The translations under genes were made by a program, and so were the position numbers. 64,000 nt of DNA from Fragum whitleyi (lineage: Eukaryota; Mollusca; Bivalvia; Cardiida; Cardiidae), in contig OX411543.1 of NCBI GenBank assembly GCA_948146395.1, forward strand, positions 61,865,676 to 61,929,675. Direction: 5' to 3'. The notes below the pieces were generated by a model. The model saw only the letters and a list, made by a program, of their open reading frames with translations, had not been told where the DNA came from and did no database searches. This document shows positions 47,219 to 58,800 of the stretch, piece after piece (the stretch's first letter is position 1; every line of letters begins with the position of its first letter).

Positions 47219-47656
47219 TACAGTTAACAACATCGTGAAATTGACAAGGTGAATCAATTTTGGAATGGTTTTGGAATGACATTGAATAAGTGTGTGGAGC
47301 GAGTTTTGAATGAATTTAATGGGAGGTAATCCAATATCGCAAATTTTGTTCAGGATGAACAAAATTAGCGATATTAATTACCTCCATTTAATAAAATATG
47401 CATATATTTTCTATAAATAACTTCCTATACCCCCAAGAACCTGTAAGACACTCACATTTTGAATTATGTCAGTGAAATCGCAACTCTGTCCTAGCATGAT
47501 TTTATTTGAATGACGTTGTTGATTCGATCTTTTTCAGTGGGTTTGGAGCGTTTTTGAATGGTTTGAGTGAGTGTTTGGAATGAATGGAACGCTGAGCGAG
47601 CGATTTGGAATGGTGTTGATCGAGATGAATGTCAATTTCACGATGTTTTAACTGTA
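47219..47656 (-). mobile_element. Family A MITE, copy 17
   Basis: TACAGTTAACAACATCGTGA to CACGATGTTTTAACTGTA. Well preserved central hairpin ATCGCAAATTTTGTTC / GAACAAAATTAGCGAT. Confidence 0.92.
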
Positions 47657-47784
47657 TGCACTTAAGATTGTCCTTGTAGGCTGACGAAAGTGATATCAGT
47701 TCCATAAATTTCGAAAAGGCTTTAGAAAAGAGGTTTTGGTCTCGAAAGAATGAAATGTAAACTTCGATGATACATTTCATATAA

Positions 47785-47900
47785 TCATAAAATTGACATT
47801 TATTCTATTTAAAAAATTTGTAAATCGCTCCTAAGCACTTCGTTACAAATTAACTAAAACTCTTTTAAAAACGCTCCGAAAATGCTACAAAGACTAGGTC
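47785..47900 (+). mobile_element. Family A MITE, copy 18 (decayed fragment)
   Basis: ATAAAATTGACATTTATTCT, TAAATCGCTCCTAAGCACTT and AAAAACGCTCCGAAAATGC match the left third of the family. Confidence 0.55.
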
Positions 47901-49717
47901 ACTACCCTAGATCTATCGATACTCAAAACTTTGTGATTAAGAAATAATTTTTGTCATAACTCTAAGTTCAAGCATCGTGATCGGTAAAAAGTAAAAAATA
48001 AGCATGAATAGAGAATTATTCCAGAGATATCAAGAATATAACTTTAGACCTATTATGCACTGTACGAAGACAGGGATTCACATAAAAACTTGATTTGGGT
48101 TTAGTATTCATACCTCCACTAATTAAAAGCATTTGCTTTAAGTGGTCGGTTTCGGGTTGTGCAGAAGCTAAAAAACAGTGAAGAAAACAACAACAACAAC
48201 AAAAAAACAAAAACAAAACCACGCATACTTTAACATGCTTTCATCGGAGATGAAATCATTTTTTTCGCGAGCTCAGACTAAATGATCAGCTACTAATATT
48301 AAATTTTGCCCAATATAAGAAAGACACGGCGAAAGATTTTTTTCATTTAGCATATCATTTCGTTGTAAAGCGTTATTATTCTTTATTGATTTATTGAGTT
48401 ATTAAATACTATATTCATATTTTTTATTTGACCTAGATAATGTTGAAACTGGATCACGTGGACGATCATATTTCTATTTATTTTATAACAAAACTCGAAT
48501 GATTAAGCACATTGATATAATTACAGATTTACAAGTTAAAGTGAGTGATCAAAGGTCAATTTTGTCTAACCAGGTATAGACAAAATTGACCTTTGATCAC
48601 TCACTTAAACTTGTGCATTTATATCTTCATACGCTAACAAATATATTTTTTTACGAATGCCATTGAAAGCATGGAAATATTAAAGCTTGAATTTAATCAC
48701 GCCATTATCCGATTCTATAAATACGTATGATATATCGTTATGATTATAATCAAATCATTAATTCAAGATATAAATGCTAAATGTAGCGAAATGCCACCCC
48801 TCGTGGGGTAAATGTACAATTTCTTAACGTTCGCAAACATTTTTGCCTGTTTACCCCAGTATAATAAAGAATTTCTTTAAAAAAAAAAAAAAAAAAAAAA
48901 CATAGAAAACGTATATTCTTTGAACAACGCGTATCAACGCACCTCTGTTGTTGGTTTTTTTCAAAAATTATCGACAACATCATAAACTATGACAACAACA
49001 AAACAACAACATAACAAAAAAAAAAAAACAACAACAACAAAAAAAACCCCACCCCCCGGCTAATGGAAACAACATCAACAACAACAACTTCGTCTGAATG
49101 AAGACCAGTGGCGATTACGTCATTTCACGTAGCATAACCGGCATTGTTCAGAAAATTTCTAAATAAATGACTAATATCTATCGTCGAGAGAGAAAAAAAA
49201 AAGGAACAGTGTGAGGGGTTGGCGGTGTGATTGTTTGTGTATGCGGTGTGTGCGGTGGGGTTGGGTGGTTGGGAGTGACATGCAGAATGAGCCATTTCCA
49301 AATTTCTTCCTGTTTTGTTTTTGAGGATTGGCAAAGGATCGGTTATGATTAACAAACAGGCCTAAGTACAGTCTTTGAAATCCGTCTTTTAGAAGATTGT
49401 CAGCCAAAGAACGATCATAACTAGATTTTTTCCTATAGGCTCGTCACATTATCTTCTTTTAGTTGGCTTAATTTTGAAATAATTATATGTTTGTGCTTTG
49501 TTCCAGAAAAGTTTATAGTTTTTAATTCGGTAAAATATAAGAGTGAAAAATAATTAGTTAAAGATAAAAAATTTAATTCTTTCAACCCTAATGAAAATGT
49601 TCTCTCTGCGGTTTCTAAGAAATGTGTGGATATAAGTGAATTTTATTTGTTTTAACAATTAAAGGCTATTTTAAATGAATAAAATATTTACATAAAAATT
49701 TTTAAAAAAATATTGAA
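47901..49717. other. Gene-free stretch with simple repeats and one strong hairpin
   Basis: CAA-rich microsatellites at 48187-48222 and 49003-49090, an A-run at 48879-48900, and the hairpin listed separately. Minus frames up to 78 residues (49125-49407) lie in low-complexity sequence. Confidence 0.4.
48531..48614. repeat. Near-perfect hairpin, arms of 38 bases
   Basis: ACAAGTTAAAGTGAGTGATC with AAAGGTCAATTTTGTCTA pairs with its complement across an 8-base loop, with one mismatch seen. Confidence 0.9.
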
Positions 49718-49895
49718 TTAAGAACATTGTGAAATGGACAAGTTAAATGATTTTGGAATGATTTTGGAATATAATTGAATGAGTGTGTGGAGCGACTTTT
49801 GAGTGAATTTCATGGGAGGTTCATGATGAACAAAATTAGCGATATGTATTACCTCCATCTAATAAAATATGCATACAAGTTCTGTGACTAATATG
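49718..49895 (-). mobile_element. Family A MITE, copy 19 (fragment)
   Basis: Left half: GAACATTGTGAAATGGACAA, GAGTGTGTGGAGCGACTTTT. The left arm of the central hairpin is deleted, with GGGAGGTTCATGATGAACAA fused to the right arm. Confidence 0.75.
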
Positions 49896-50806
49896 AACCA
49901 GAGAAGAAGTATAAATAGTGGTGGCTGTTAGTTCAGAAACAATCCACTTTCAAACAGAGCGTAATATGTATTTTAAATTCATCGATCTTCACAATCAATC
50001 TATCATAAAACGAACTTGATATGTTTGAACAATAAATTCTAAAGCATAACAAGTTCTCATTGAATTTCGAGGGTTCAGCACAAGACTGCTGTATGGCGTA
50101 TATAAAATAGATAGACACTTAGCGCAGTCTCATGCTGACCATTCTTTTTGTTTAACCTTGCAAAAAGCCTTATTTATTCACAAACAAGAATACATTTTTA
50201 GGGCAATCATTTTTGAAGCGCTATGAAATATATGTATTTGTACAAGTAGTTGAAGAAGTAGCTTCGTGGTAAGGTATCAGTGGATGATTGATTTCGCTGT
50301 GCCTGTGTTAATTTTATAGATGGAATTGAACGCTTTTGTTAGCCATATGGCTCAGAATAAGAGTGAATCGAATTTCCTAAATTGATAGATGAAACAAATA
50401 CCGAGATTTTACCAAGTGTTTATCTGTTTTAGGTGTCGACTTAAACAATGTCGGTATTTTATGAACACAAGTTAAATATTGTAACTGTGATATGAACTGA
50501 ATTTTCTCGACAAACCGTTTATTATAATAGAAATCTATGATTTACACGAAACATGCAAGTAAAATGACGTCTCTTACTGCACAACGACGTCATCTTCGTG
50601 GTTCTCGTAGATCTACCTTTATTATTAAATGAAGGCTTCAGCTCATTTCATTCTTTTCAAATATGCAATACAGGTTGTTGTTTTTTCCACATAGATAACT
50701 TTTCCCAAAAGAAGAATTATTTGCTTTAACGATGCTGGCCTTTCAAGCAGTAGAGGGTTTTTCATTACAAACAGGTGAATTACTTTTGCACAGAGGTGCC
50801 TGTAGA
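49896..50806. other. AT-rich stretch, no gene seen
   Basis: No coding or repeat boundary recognised. Confidence 0.35.
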
Positions 50807-51246
50807 TACAGTTAGTTACATCATGAAATTGACAAGCATTCCGATCAAAACCATTCTAAATCGCTCACTCAGCGCTCCAATCATTCACGCCAAACACTCA
50901 CTCAAATCGATCAAAGACGTTCAAAAATCTTAAGAAAACATTTCGAAATCAACCAAGATTTTCAAGGTTACATTCAAATCGATCTAATTATTCCACGATT
51001 TTATTGGCCTGGGTGTATTTTTTAATGTGTACTTGGCCCATGAAGACATACAAACAGAATATGACCTATGTTTTATTAAAGGAAGGTAATTAATATTGCT
51101 AATTTTGTTCATCTAGAACAAAATTAGCTATATTGGTTTACCTCCCTTTAATTTCACTCAAAACCCGCTCCACGCACTCATTCAGTTTCATTCCAAAATC
51201 ATTCCAAAATCATTCAACTTGTCAATTTCACGATGTTGATAACTGT
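50807..51246 (+). mobile_element. Family A MITE, copy 20
   Basis: TACAGTTAGTTACATCATGA to GATGTTGATAACTGT. Central hairpin TTGCTAATTTTGTTC / GAACAAAATTAGCTAT. Confidence 0.9.
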
Positions 51247-51289
51247 TGAAGACGTAATATTACTAAACTCAATATAACATATAGATGAT

Positions 51290-51680
51290 AATCGTTTGTT
51301 TCAGTGTAAGATCGATTTATATTTCATTGAATGAACAACAAACAGCTTTATTTCACTATAGGTGGATCCACGAGGGACAATAAATAATAAAGCTTTTGTT
51401 GTTCACGAAAGGAAATATCAATCGATCTTACTCGAAAAAAATAAATATGTGTCTTTAATGTCAAAATGAGACTAAATGTGAACATTTTATGACATATTTT
51501 CTTAAAGCACGTTACTTTGAACGTGATTGCTTTGCAACGCTTATGATGCATCACTTTTCGGGCTCCGCTTAGATAACGTTAGATATGGTGGAATAAAAGA
51601 GCGTGGTATAAGTTTGATAATTTCACTGTTTAGTCAGTGAGTCTATCACAACCTAAAAGCATGAAAGAATTAATATCAAT
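51290..51680. repeat. Family D repeat, copy 2
   Basis: GTAAGATCGATTTATATTTC...GAACAACAAA opposite TTTTGTTGTTCACGAAAGGA...CAATCGATCTTAC, then a TTTGATAATTTCACTG block, as at 34195-34610. Confidence 0.65.
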
Positions 51681-53201
51681 TTCGCAATATAGGTTTAAAT
51701 TAATTTGTCGCAACTCATTTGCCCCCTTTACGTCAACGTATTTGAAATATATCTTGATTAAAGGGAAATAACGCAAAATTGGTTTCTTTGTCGTGTAGCT
51801 TACTTACTTGTCTCCCATTGTAACTTCTAGTAGCCCAAATATGAACAATATATCTTGCTTTGAGGGAAATATCGGAATATAGGTTTCTTTTTCCTGTAGC
51901 CGACTTACCTCCCCCTTTTTTAGCCAAGGATGAGTTAGCCATATCAACCATAAGATATGGACGCCCGATAGTTTATATTTAAATTTTTGACAAAATACGA
52001 TATAATTAGATATTGCGTTTGAGTAAATATTAATTATCTCATGTGACCAAAGGCTTTGAATTAAGTGGGTTGTCCAAACAGCGGTTGTAGGTTAATGCCA
52101 AGGTAAATGGGTTGGGGTGGGGGTCATAGAGAGGTGACGATCTGATTTCGATCAAACCATGCGATTGTGAAGAGCTTAACGAAAAGGTCGGAGAACAAAA
52201 TCATATCAAGAAGTGTCTACTAGATACTTCACATGTACACATGTACCTACGTGTGTTTTTGCTTTGATTCAGGAAAAAATAAATAAAATTGTTAAACATC
52301 ATTCCCCTGTGGCTTAATATACCACTGTGTAACTGTGTAATGGTGTCATAAAGGCTCTAGAAGCCAAATATAAAATACACTGTACACATGGAAGCCTTTA
52401 CTTTGTAAACGTTAGGCTTAAGATTTTTCAATGAAAAGGTAAAGGACAAAAGTAGCTGGTCAGTAATGGCTATTTTTGATGACTCATGCAATTTCTTAAC
52501 ATTTGGTCCATATGGAAGGACCTCTTTAGACTCTTTTTAGACCCTTCAAAAACAGTAATTCTATTCAGAGTCGTGTACCTATGCTGCACAATATCCCTCA
52601 TTGTCACTTACATAATTATACATCGCTTGATCAACTTGAAATATATTTTGAAACGTCCAACAAGTTGTATATACTCTTATTTAATGAAAAAAATCGCACT
52701 TTGATTTTACCCCTAGTTATGTTCAAACTTGTTTGCGATGTGCAAATTGGGATGTAGCATAGATGAGATCACACATCATTGGCTCACCGCAAAGAATTGC
52801 TTAAGTTAAAATGGACAACCTATTCACATATCTTTTTAAAGTTCCTGTAAAATCGATTTGGCTGGGTGAAACTGCTAAAATAAAAGCGTTTGAATATACG
52901 AAAAAAACTCGTTTTATTTCTTTTTACATGTATGTATAAGTTCTTTGAGGCGTGAAAACAATTCTGAAAAAAAACCAAAACAAACCCAAACATTTAATCA
53001 TTTTACCCTAAATTATGAACAAACTATTCCATTTTCGTTTTCAGTCGAAAAAAGATGTGCAGCTTCAAAACGTGAAATGAAAATAAAGTGAATATTCTAC
53101 AAAACTGGTGAACTAAGACAAAGTTTACACAGGTGATTATTTTTTTTATCCCTTATATATAAAATGTATCAACGTTTTTATATACATGTCTTCCTCCTTC
53201 A
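51681..53201. other. Stretch downstream of the minus-strand gene; possible 3' untranslated sequence
   Basis: No coding region. The part nearest 53201 would be the 3' untranslated region of the gene whose stop is at 53202-53204. On the minus strand an AATAAA lies near 52908. Confidence 0.35.
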
Positions 53202-53257
53202 TTAACTATCTCTTAGACTATAGACTTCCTCTCTTGGCTGAAGGACGACAATACGAC
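53202..53257 (-). CDS. Unknown membrane or adaptor protein, last exon
   Basis: A short terminal exon preceded on the minus strand by TACTTTTTTGTAG. It takes two bases to complete a codon, exactly what the exon at 53961-54044 leaves. It encodes RIVVLQPREEVYSLRDS and then TAA. I do not recognise the protein. EEVYSL resembles a tyrosine-containing sorting or phosphorylation site, which is only suggestive. Support comes from phase agreement with three further exons, not from homology. Confidence 0.55.
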
Positions 53258-53960
53258 CTACAAAAAAGTAAAAACAACATCATATGATTCTACTTAACAA
53301 GAAGCTATAACACTACTATAGTTATGGATATTATTCTTTTTTTGTTCTATGCAGGGCTGTTAAGAATCTATGTGCTCTAACAAAGGATTGTAGATATCCT
53401 TTTCAGTTGTTAAAAGCCGATTTACATATGTCTATGGAAAACTTCTTGAGTAAGTTTTAACATGAAATTTTAAAGACAAGTTCGATTTTACAGATCTGAT
53501 CGTGTAGTTTGGTTTAAGCTGTTCACTCGAATCCTTTGACTACAATTGAAATTCTTTTATCTGTAAATGTATAACTGTCGCCTTTTATATGGAGGAATAA
53601 CTGTCGCCTTTCATATGTACCGTCAAAATCTAAGCCGAGAAACTTATATCTAATCTTAAGAAACTAATTAAAAAAATCGAGGTAAATCTTTCTTTAGCGA
53701 GAATCTTAAGTTGTTAAATAAGAATCTTATAATATCTAAGTGACGTAACGAAGCTTTCTAATCATAGGCATAAACAAGAAGCCTTGTCGACATCAAAATA
53801 TCTTTACTCCAAACGCAAAAATGCTTTCTTTAGGACGTACAAAAATTAAATTTATTAGGATATTTTATCACGCTGAACCTACCAATCCCATCTCTGGCGA
53901 CCAAATGTATTTGTGAATTCTCGATAAAAAATAAGACAAAAGTCTATAAATGATATTTAC

Positions 53961-54044
53961 CCGATGAATATCCTATTGGAAACGTGTGTCCAAGTCTGAT
54001 ACTTGTTCTAGTTTCTATTGGCAAGTTGATGGTGTCAACAGACG
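53961..54044 (-). CDS. Unknown protein, penultimate exon (84 nt)
   Basis: Acceptor TTTTGTAG, donor GGTAAATA on the minus strand. It enters after one base of a codon and leaves one base (a symmetric exon). It encodes SVDTINLPIETRTSIRLGHT and then FPIGYSS. No domain recognised. Its borders join in phase with both neighbours. Confidence 0.55.
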
Positions 54045-54286
54045 CTACAAAACATGTGAATGAAATGATACCAAGTGCAATAAATACCGGTATACAAAAT
54101 ACATAAGAACATAGCTTTTTTGAATGTCCTTAAAAGCTATGTGTTTGGTGAAACACTTGGCTTTGATTTATACGGCGTCAGTATATTTCTTAACGTTCAT
54201 TGTTAAAATATATTATGATATCTATACTGTTATACAGATATAAATCGTTCACAATTATTTAATAAATCAAGTTATATGATGCGTAC

Positions 54287-54394
54287 CTTGACAATATGGA
54301 ACTTCACTTGGACTCGCTTGATTTCGAGGGGGTTCTGTGTTAGTCTGACCACTAGAACCCGACTCATCTTTGTCGGAGTTAATATCGTTGGGCT
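54287..54394 (-). CDS. Unknown protein, duplicated exon, copy nearer the 3' end
   Basis: 108 nt, acceptor CTCATTACAG, donor GTACGC on the minus strand, symmetric phase. It encodes a Ser/Asn/Asp-rich linker: PNDINSDKDESGSSGQTNTE, PPRNQASPSE, VPYCQ. The exon at 59780-59887 is its duplicate, with the same length and the same phase. With the donor here and the next exon, the split codon would be Ala. Low complexity and conserved QASPSE suggest a flexible cytoplasmic or stalk segment. Confidence 0.62.
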
Positions 54395-54549
54395 CTGTAA
54401 TGAGATAAATATCCGTTGATTTTTTTTGTGTTTTTTTTTTTTTTTATCCAAATTATGATATTTAACAAATAAAAATATATAATTTCTTTAAGAATTACGG
54501 TACTTTGTTCCAGCTGCTTATACTTGTAAACAGAATAATTGCACCTGTA

Positions 54550-54850
54550 TAAGCTGTATAGGCACAGACCTAGAGAGGTGGAGAAAGCAGAAGACAAAAT
54601 ACATACGTTCTTTGAAGATGAAACGTTCATAACGATGGAAATTGCAGAAAACAAAGTAAATACGGTCTTTGAAGTTGTAACATTCATATAGACTAGTGAT
54701 CCAATCTCAAATTTTGAGATCAGGGAGGCCCGGTTTGTAATGGATGCAGACAATGATATTTTGCTTGCCCAATATATGAGGAACAGCGCTAGGCTTGTCT
54801 GCAGATTCACAATCCCTTCTGAAGGTCATTACAGAGGTCAAAGGTCATGG
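54550..54850. repeat. Intronic sequence shared with 59520-60340
   Basis: ACAAAATACATACGTTCTTTG and a nearby second version ACAAAGTAAATACGGTCTTTG resemble ACAAAATGCAAACGGTCTTT at 60289. A block ending GGGAGGCCCGG and CAGAGGTCAAAGGTCA (54718-54845) reappears inverted at 59522-59652. Confidence 0.55.
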
Positions 54851-55346
54851 GGTGCAAAACAGTAAAAAAAAATCGTATAAATGCACCTATATGTTATGAT
54901 ATGATCAAAATAAAACCAGGCTTTTGGTATTTTTGCAAACAATATTCACATGATTGTATACTTGCAAAATGGCAGCAAATTAGTCAAAAGTCAAAGATCA
55001 AAGTACTAAAAGTACTTCAGTTGCAAACGAAGAATGTTTGGGTAAAAGAAACATATAATATAACTTCAGCATACGGATAAATTCATGTGATACATCTTAC
55101 ATAGTTATATTCAACACTCAGATTTAAATGTTTATATGGCTCTCCACTTGGTCTATTGCTCGAACATAACTTTGAACTCTAGGCAGTTGGAAAACAAAAT
55201 CAACATTTTTGCTAGGAATCAAGCCATGAAACAAACCAATTTTGGCGTACTTCAATCTGAAAAGATGATTTATTCATAGCACAGATATGAGCATCATTTG
55301 TTGATGGCTTAAATGCAACACAGGACAACATCGTAGAATGAGAGGT

Positions 55347-55580
55347 CTACTGCTCGACGGTGTAAACCGAATTTCTGAGAGAGTCCTTAGTTGCAGCTGT
55401 CCTTAATTTTGCTCTAACAAGAATGTCTTGAAGTGACTTAGGTATTCGGTATGCTACAACTTGTTCCTCAGGGAATGTTTTTCTGAGTTTACTGGATGGC
55501 TTAATCTTGGACCAGTATTTGTCTTTTATTGGAGTCATGACTCTTTGCAGCGTCGTCCAAAGGCACATTGTTGTGTACAG
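55347..55580 (-). pseudogene. Penelope-like retroelement fragment, C-terminal linker
   Basis: A minus-strand frame with WSKIKPSSKLRKTFPEEQVV followed by AYRIPKSLQDILVRAKLR. This corresponds to the conserved AYRRxKNLRDxLVRAKL-type stretch that follows the reverse transcriptase in Penelope-like elements and precedes the GIY-YIG nuclease. No nuclease follows. Upstream is interrupted by the tandem array at 55650. Confidence 0.65.
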
Positions 55581-55649
55581 GGTCTACGGATCCGAAGGTT
55601 CCGGCTGCAAGGGACTTTTCTCAAACAACGTTTTCTACGAGATTGAATA

Positions 55650-56360
55650 TCATTTATCAAATAATCTAAAACACCAAGGATGAAATAAGCCCCGCCCTGC
55701 CACACCCAAATTTATGGGCCAATCAAAATTTAACAAATAATTTTTGAAAAGAGACAATCAAGAAACATTCTGGTAAAGTTTCATTGAAATCAGCCAAGTG
55801 GTTCAGGAGAAAATTTCATTCGAAATTTTCGGCCTCAAAATAGGCCCCGCCCTGCCACGCCGATATTTATGGACCAATCAAAATTTCTTGAACAATTTAA
55901 GTTAAGGGTCAACCAAGGAACATTCTGTTAAATTTCATTGAAAACGGCCTAGTGGTTCAGGAGGAGATGTCGTTCAAAGATTTCGGGCTAAAAATAAGCC
56001 CCGCCCTGCCACGCCCATATTTATGGGCCAATCAAAATTTCGCGAACAATTTAAGTATAGGGTCACCTAAGGAACATCCATGCCAAGTTTCATCGAAATT
56101 GGCTTGGGGGGAGAAGATTTTTAAAGATTTCAAAGTGAAAAAATGCCACGCCCTGCCACGCCCATATTTGGGGGCCAATCAAAATTCTTTGAACAATTTA
56201 AGAAGAGGGTTACCAAGGATCATTTCTACCAAGTTTCGTCAAAATCCGCCCATTGGTTAGGAAGGAGAAGATGTTTAAGTTTACGTACGGACGGATGAAC
56301 GGACGCACAACGGACACTCCGCCATGACAATAGCTCGCTGGCTTTCGGCCAGTGGATCTA
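55650..56360 (-). repeat. Tandem array, GGGCGTGGCAGGGCGGGGC family, inverse copy
   Basis: About four units of roughly 150 bases with GCCCCGCCCTGCCACGCCCA, TTTATGGGCCAATCAAAATT and CCAAGTTTCATCGAAATTGG. It ends ACGGACGGATGAACGGACGC and CCGCCATGACAATAGCTCGC, the complement of the start of the array at 16395. Confidence 0.8.
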
Positions 56361-57109
56361 AAAACTACTTGACAATTTTCTTTTAAATTTCACACACCTT
56401 TTAGTGCATTTATTCCAATCTAGTTTGTATACAAAAGTATGTGTAATTATGCTTACTTAATAGCAATTCGAGGCAACTGTAGGGATCCTAAACAGTAAAC
56501 ACTGACATAAGAAATTATAATTGACAATCTTGTTTCGTGTTTATTCGCATCAATAACGATTCGCGCTTAAATATTTAATGCCAGTCACACTTTTGCAGCC
56601 TTGTATCGCCATTATAAAATAATTAATAGACCTAAGTTATATATCGAAGAAAGATAAATGTCTACTTATACTTATTTTGAAACATTTTATTTTTTTGAAA
56701 TCCAAACATTCAAAATAAGTTTATCACTTTCAAAATTTTTAGTCACAACCAGGCACGAGGATGTGACAGGTAAGAAGGACTAGAATTAAAAAAAGAAGAA
56801 GAATGCATTCTTTCTTGAAATTTTGAATAATAAGTAAAGTATGGGATTATAAATGTCAGTTATAGTAAACATAGGTGAATTTAAGATCAACTTTGTGCGA
56901 AGCACGTAACAATTCTGTTTCAATTTATAAGAACAGGGGCACTTTGAACTAGAGATAAAATACAAATGATTTAAAAAGGCGAATGAAGATCTGGATTGTA
57001 GCAAGCAAAAATAGGGAAACGTGGATTATTTTGTCCCAGGACGACCAAAAAATTGGAAATACAGCTTTACGTTTTTGGTTGAAACTTGTACATCCTTTTA
57101 ATGACGTAA
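56361..57109. other. AT-rich intronic stretch, no gene seen
   Basis: No recognised feature. Confidence 0.35.
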
Positions 57110-57345
57110 TCTTACATAAATAGATCTGTGTGTCTTCACATACCAATCAGTCTTTTCAAGTTCACGCTGGTCAATGAAATCATTGAAAAAAAGAGTGGTT
57201 CTAATTTGGAATTGATTTCGAGCAAGTCCGGAACGTTGTGAATGAGTTCGGAGCGTTTTTATTGAGATGGTTTGGAAAACCAAGAATGAAGCGCTAAGCG
57301 AAAGATTCAGAATGAATTTGAGTGGGGTCAATTTCACCATGTCCT
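57110..57345 (-). mobile_element. Family A MITE, copy 21 (right half only)
   Basis: Enters after the hairpin (TAGATCTGTGTGTCTTCACA) and runs to AGAATGAAGCGCTAAGCGAA and CAATTTCACCATGTCCTTAA. Confidence 0.65.
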
Positions 57346-58222
57346 TAATAATAGTGCGATGTCCGCTCCGTTTTACGGGAACCGTAAGCCCTACGATTCA
57401 TCTAACCTAAGATCTGTTAGGCTAGGCCAATAGACACAAGTTTCAAGTAGCCGAAAAAACAAACAATCAAACAAGCAACAACAACCTATAAATAAGACTA
57501 AATAGATCATCAATTATATGTGTACGCATCAAACCTGTTGGGCTTTAGATTGGCTTGCTTTACTTCATATTCTAGAACTTGCGATGATGTGTAGCATCAA
57601 GCTGGCAGGAAAGTATCAATCGAGTTTCACAGTCATTTCAGCCGATTTTAGAACAATCTGAGTTATGTTCCTTTATTTTGAAATAACTGCAATCCAACAC
57701 AATCAAGAATTCTGATTGGTTTAAATCGCATCACGTTGGGAATTCCATTGCACTTTTTTCTGTATGAAGTGCAATAATGATTTTGGGAAAATTCCAGACC
57801 ATTGATCTGCAAGTCCAGTGTTGAGGGAACTCGAAAATCCCTCCTTCCCCTTTCATAATACTTCATCGCTATTTGATCAGTTCAGAATTGAAATATTTGC
57901 AAAAGAATCATTGATTAGAAGCGTACAGTTCTGATTTACAGCGAGTCAACGGAAATCATCAGGCAATGTTCCCAACCTCGCTCGATCCTGCTGATTTCGT
58001 TTTAAAATGAAGCAGTAATAGACAGAAAAAAATCTGATTATATTCACCTTTAGAAATATAAAAGTTATCGTATTTTTGTGTCAAATTTGTAAAACTTTAT
58101 GCCATCAAACTCCGATAGCAAGATAAAAAAAACACGTTCAATATTCGACTTGAAAGTAGATATTGTGATCTATATACGTACAGAAACATGTAGATCTAAT
58201 GGTTTGAAATTATAAGGGACAG
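57346..58222. other. Intronic stretch, no gene seen
   Basis: No frame or repeat family supported. Confidence 0.35.
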
Positions 58223-58363
58223 GTGTATCTTTCACTTCTTTTATTGGAGTATAAAGTTCAATTGCCTTAGCACATGGCTTAAAAATAATTCCCTACGGGC
58301 GTTATTTATCATGTGCTAAGGCAATTGCACTTTATACTCCAATAAACGCAGTGAAAAATACAC
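58223..58363. repeat. Hairpin or foldback MITE, arms of about 55 bases
   Basis: GTGTATCTTTCACTTCTTTT, ATTGGAGTATAAAGTTCAAT and TGCCTTAGCACATG pair with CATGTGCTAAGGCAATTGCA, CTTTATACTCCAATAAACGC and AGTGAAAAATACAC around a loop of about 30 bases. Confidence 0.88.
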
Positions 58364-58429
58364 TCATCCCTAAAATTTATTCTTATGTGGTGCATCTCCT
58401 AAGTGTGTATGCATTAAAGGATAAGTGTT

Positions 58430-58640
58430 TACAATTCTACAAGGTGTCTGTTGGCAGATCTTCGGCATCCCTTGTGCTTCAAACTTCTTTGCATTCTGCA
58501 ATGACAACTTCATATGGTATATTGGTGTTGAGTGATGTCACATCCATGGCGACCAAAAACGTAACCTTTGGAATGGGTTTTGATTCAATATTACGGAGGT
58601 AGTCAGGGGTATCTATTTCAAATGAATGTATATTTACAAC
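58430..58640 (-). pseudogene. Penelope-like reverse transcriptase fragment
   Basis: On the minus strand the frame reads DYLRNIESKPIPKVTFLVAM, then DVTSLNTNIPYEVVI. This is the palm motif (usually DVxSLYTNIPHxEGI) of Penelope-like reverse transcriptases. It ends in a stop after about 15 more residues. It lies upstream, in the sense of its own strand, of the linker fragment at 55347. Confidence 0.75.
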
Positions 58641-58800
58641 ATAAGGTTCTCTGATGAAGAAATATTAAGTTTCGAAAGTCCTCAGGTTATTTTTGCTTCA
58701 TACAGTAATCTAAACTACTCACTGTTTGCGTACAATTGAGATTGATATATAATGTGTCAGAAACCAACAACAAAAACAGGAAAAAAAACAGATTGTAATC

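Noticed and set aside
49125..49407. Two overlapping minus frames with His/Thr/Asn-rich products
   Set aside because: Low-complexity GT-rich DNA on the other strand; no support for coding.
54379..54810. 143-residue minus frame
   Set aside because: It overlaps the acceptor side of the 54287-54394 exon and repeat-like intron sequence; the conserved exon ends before it, and no motif is present.
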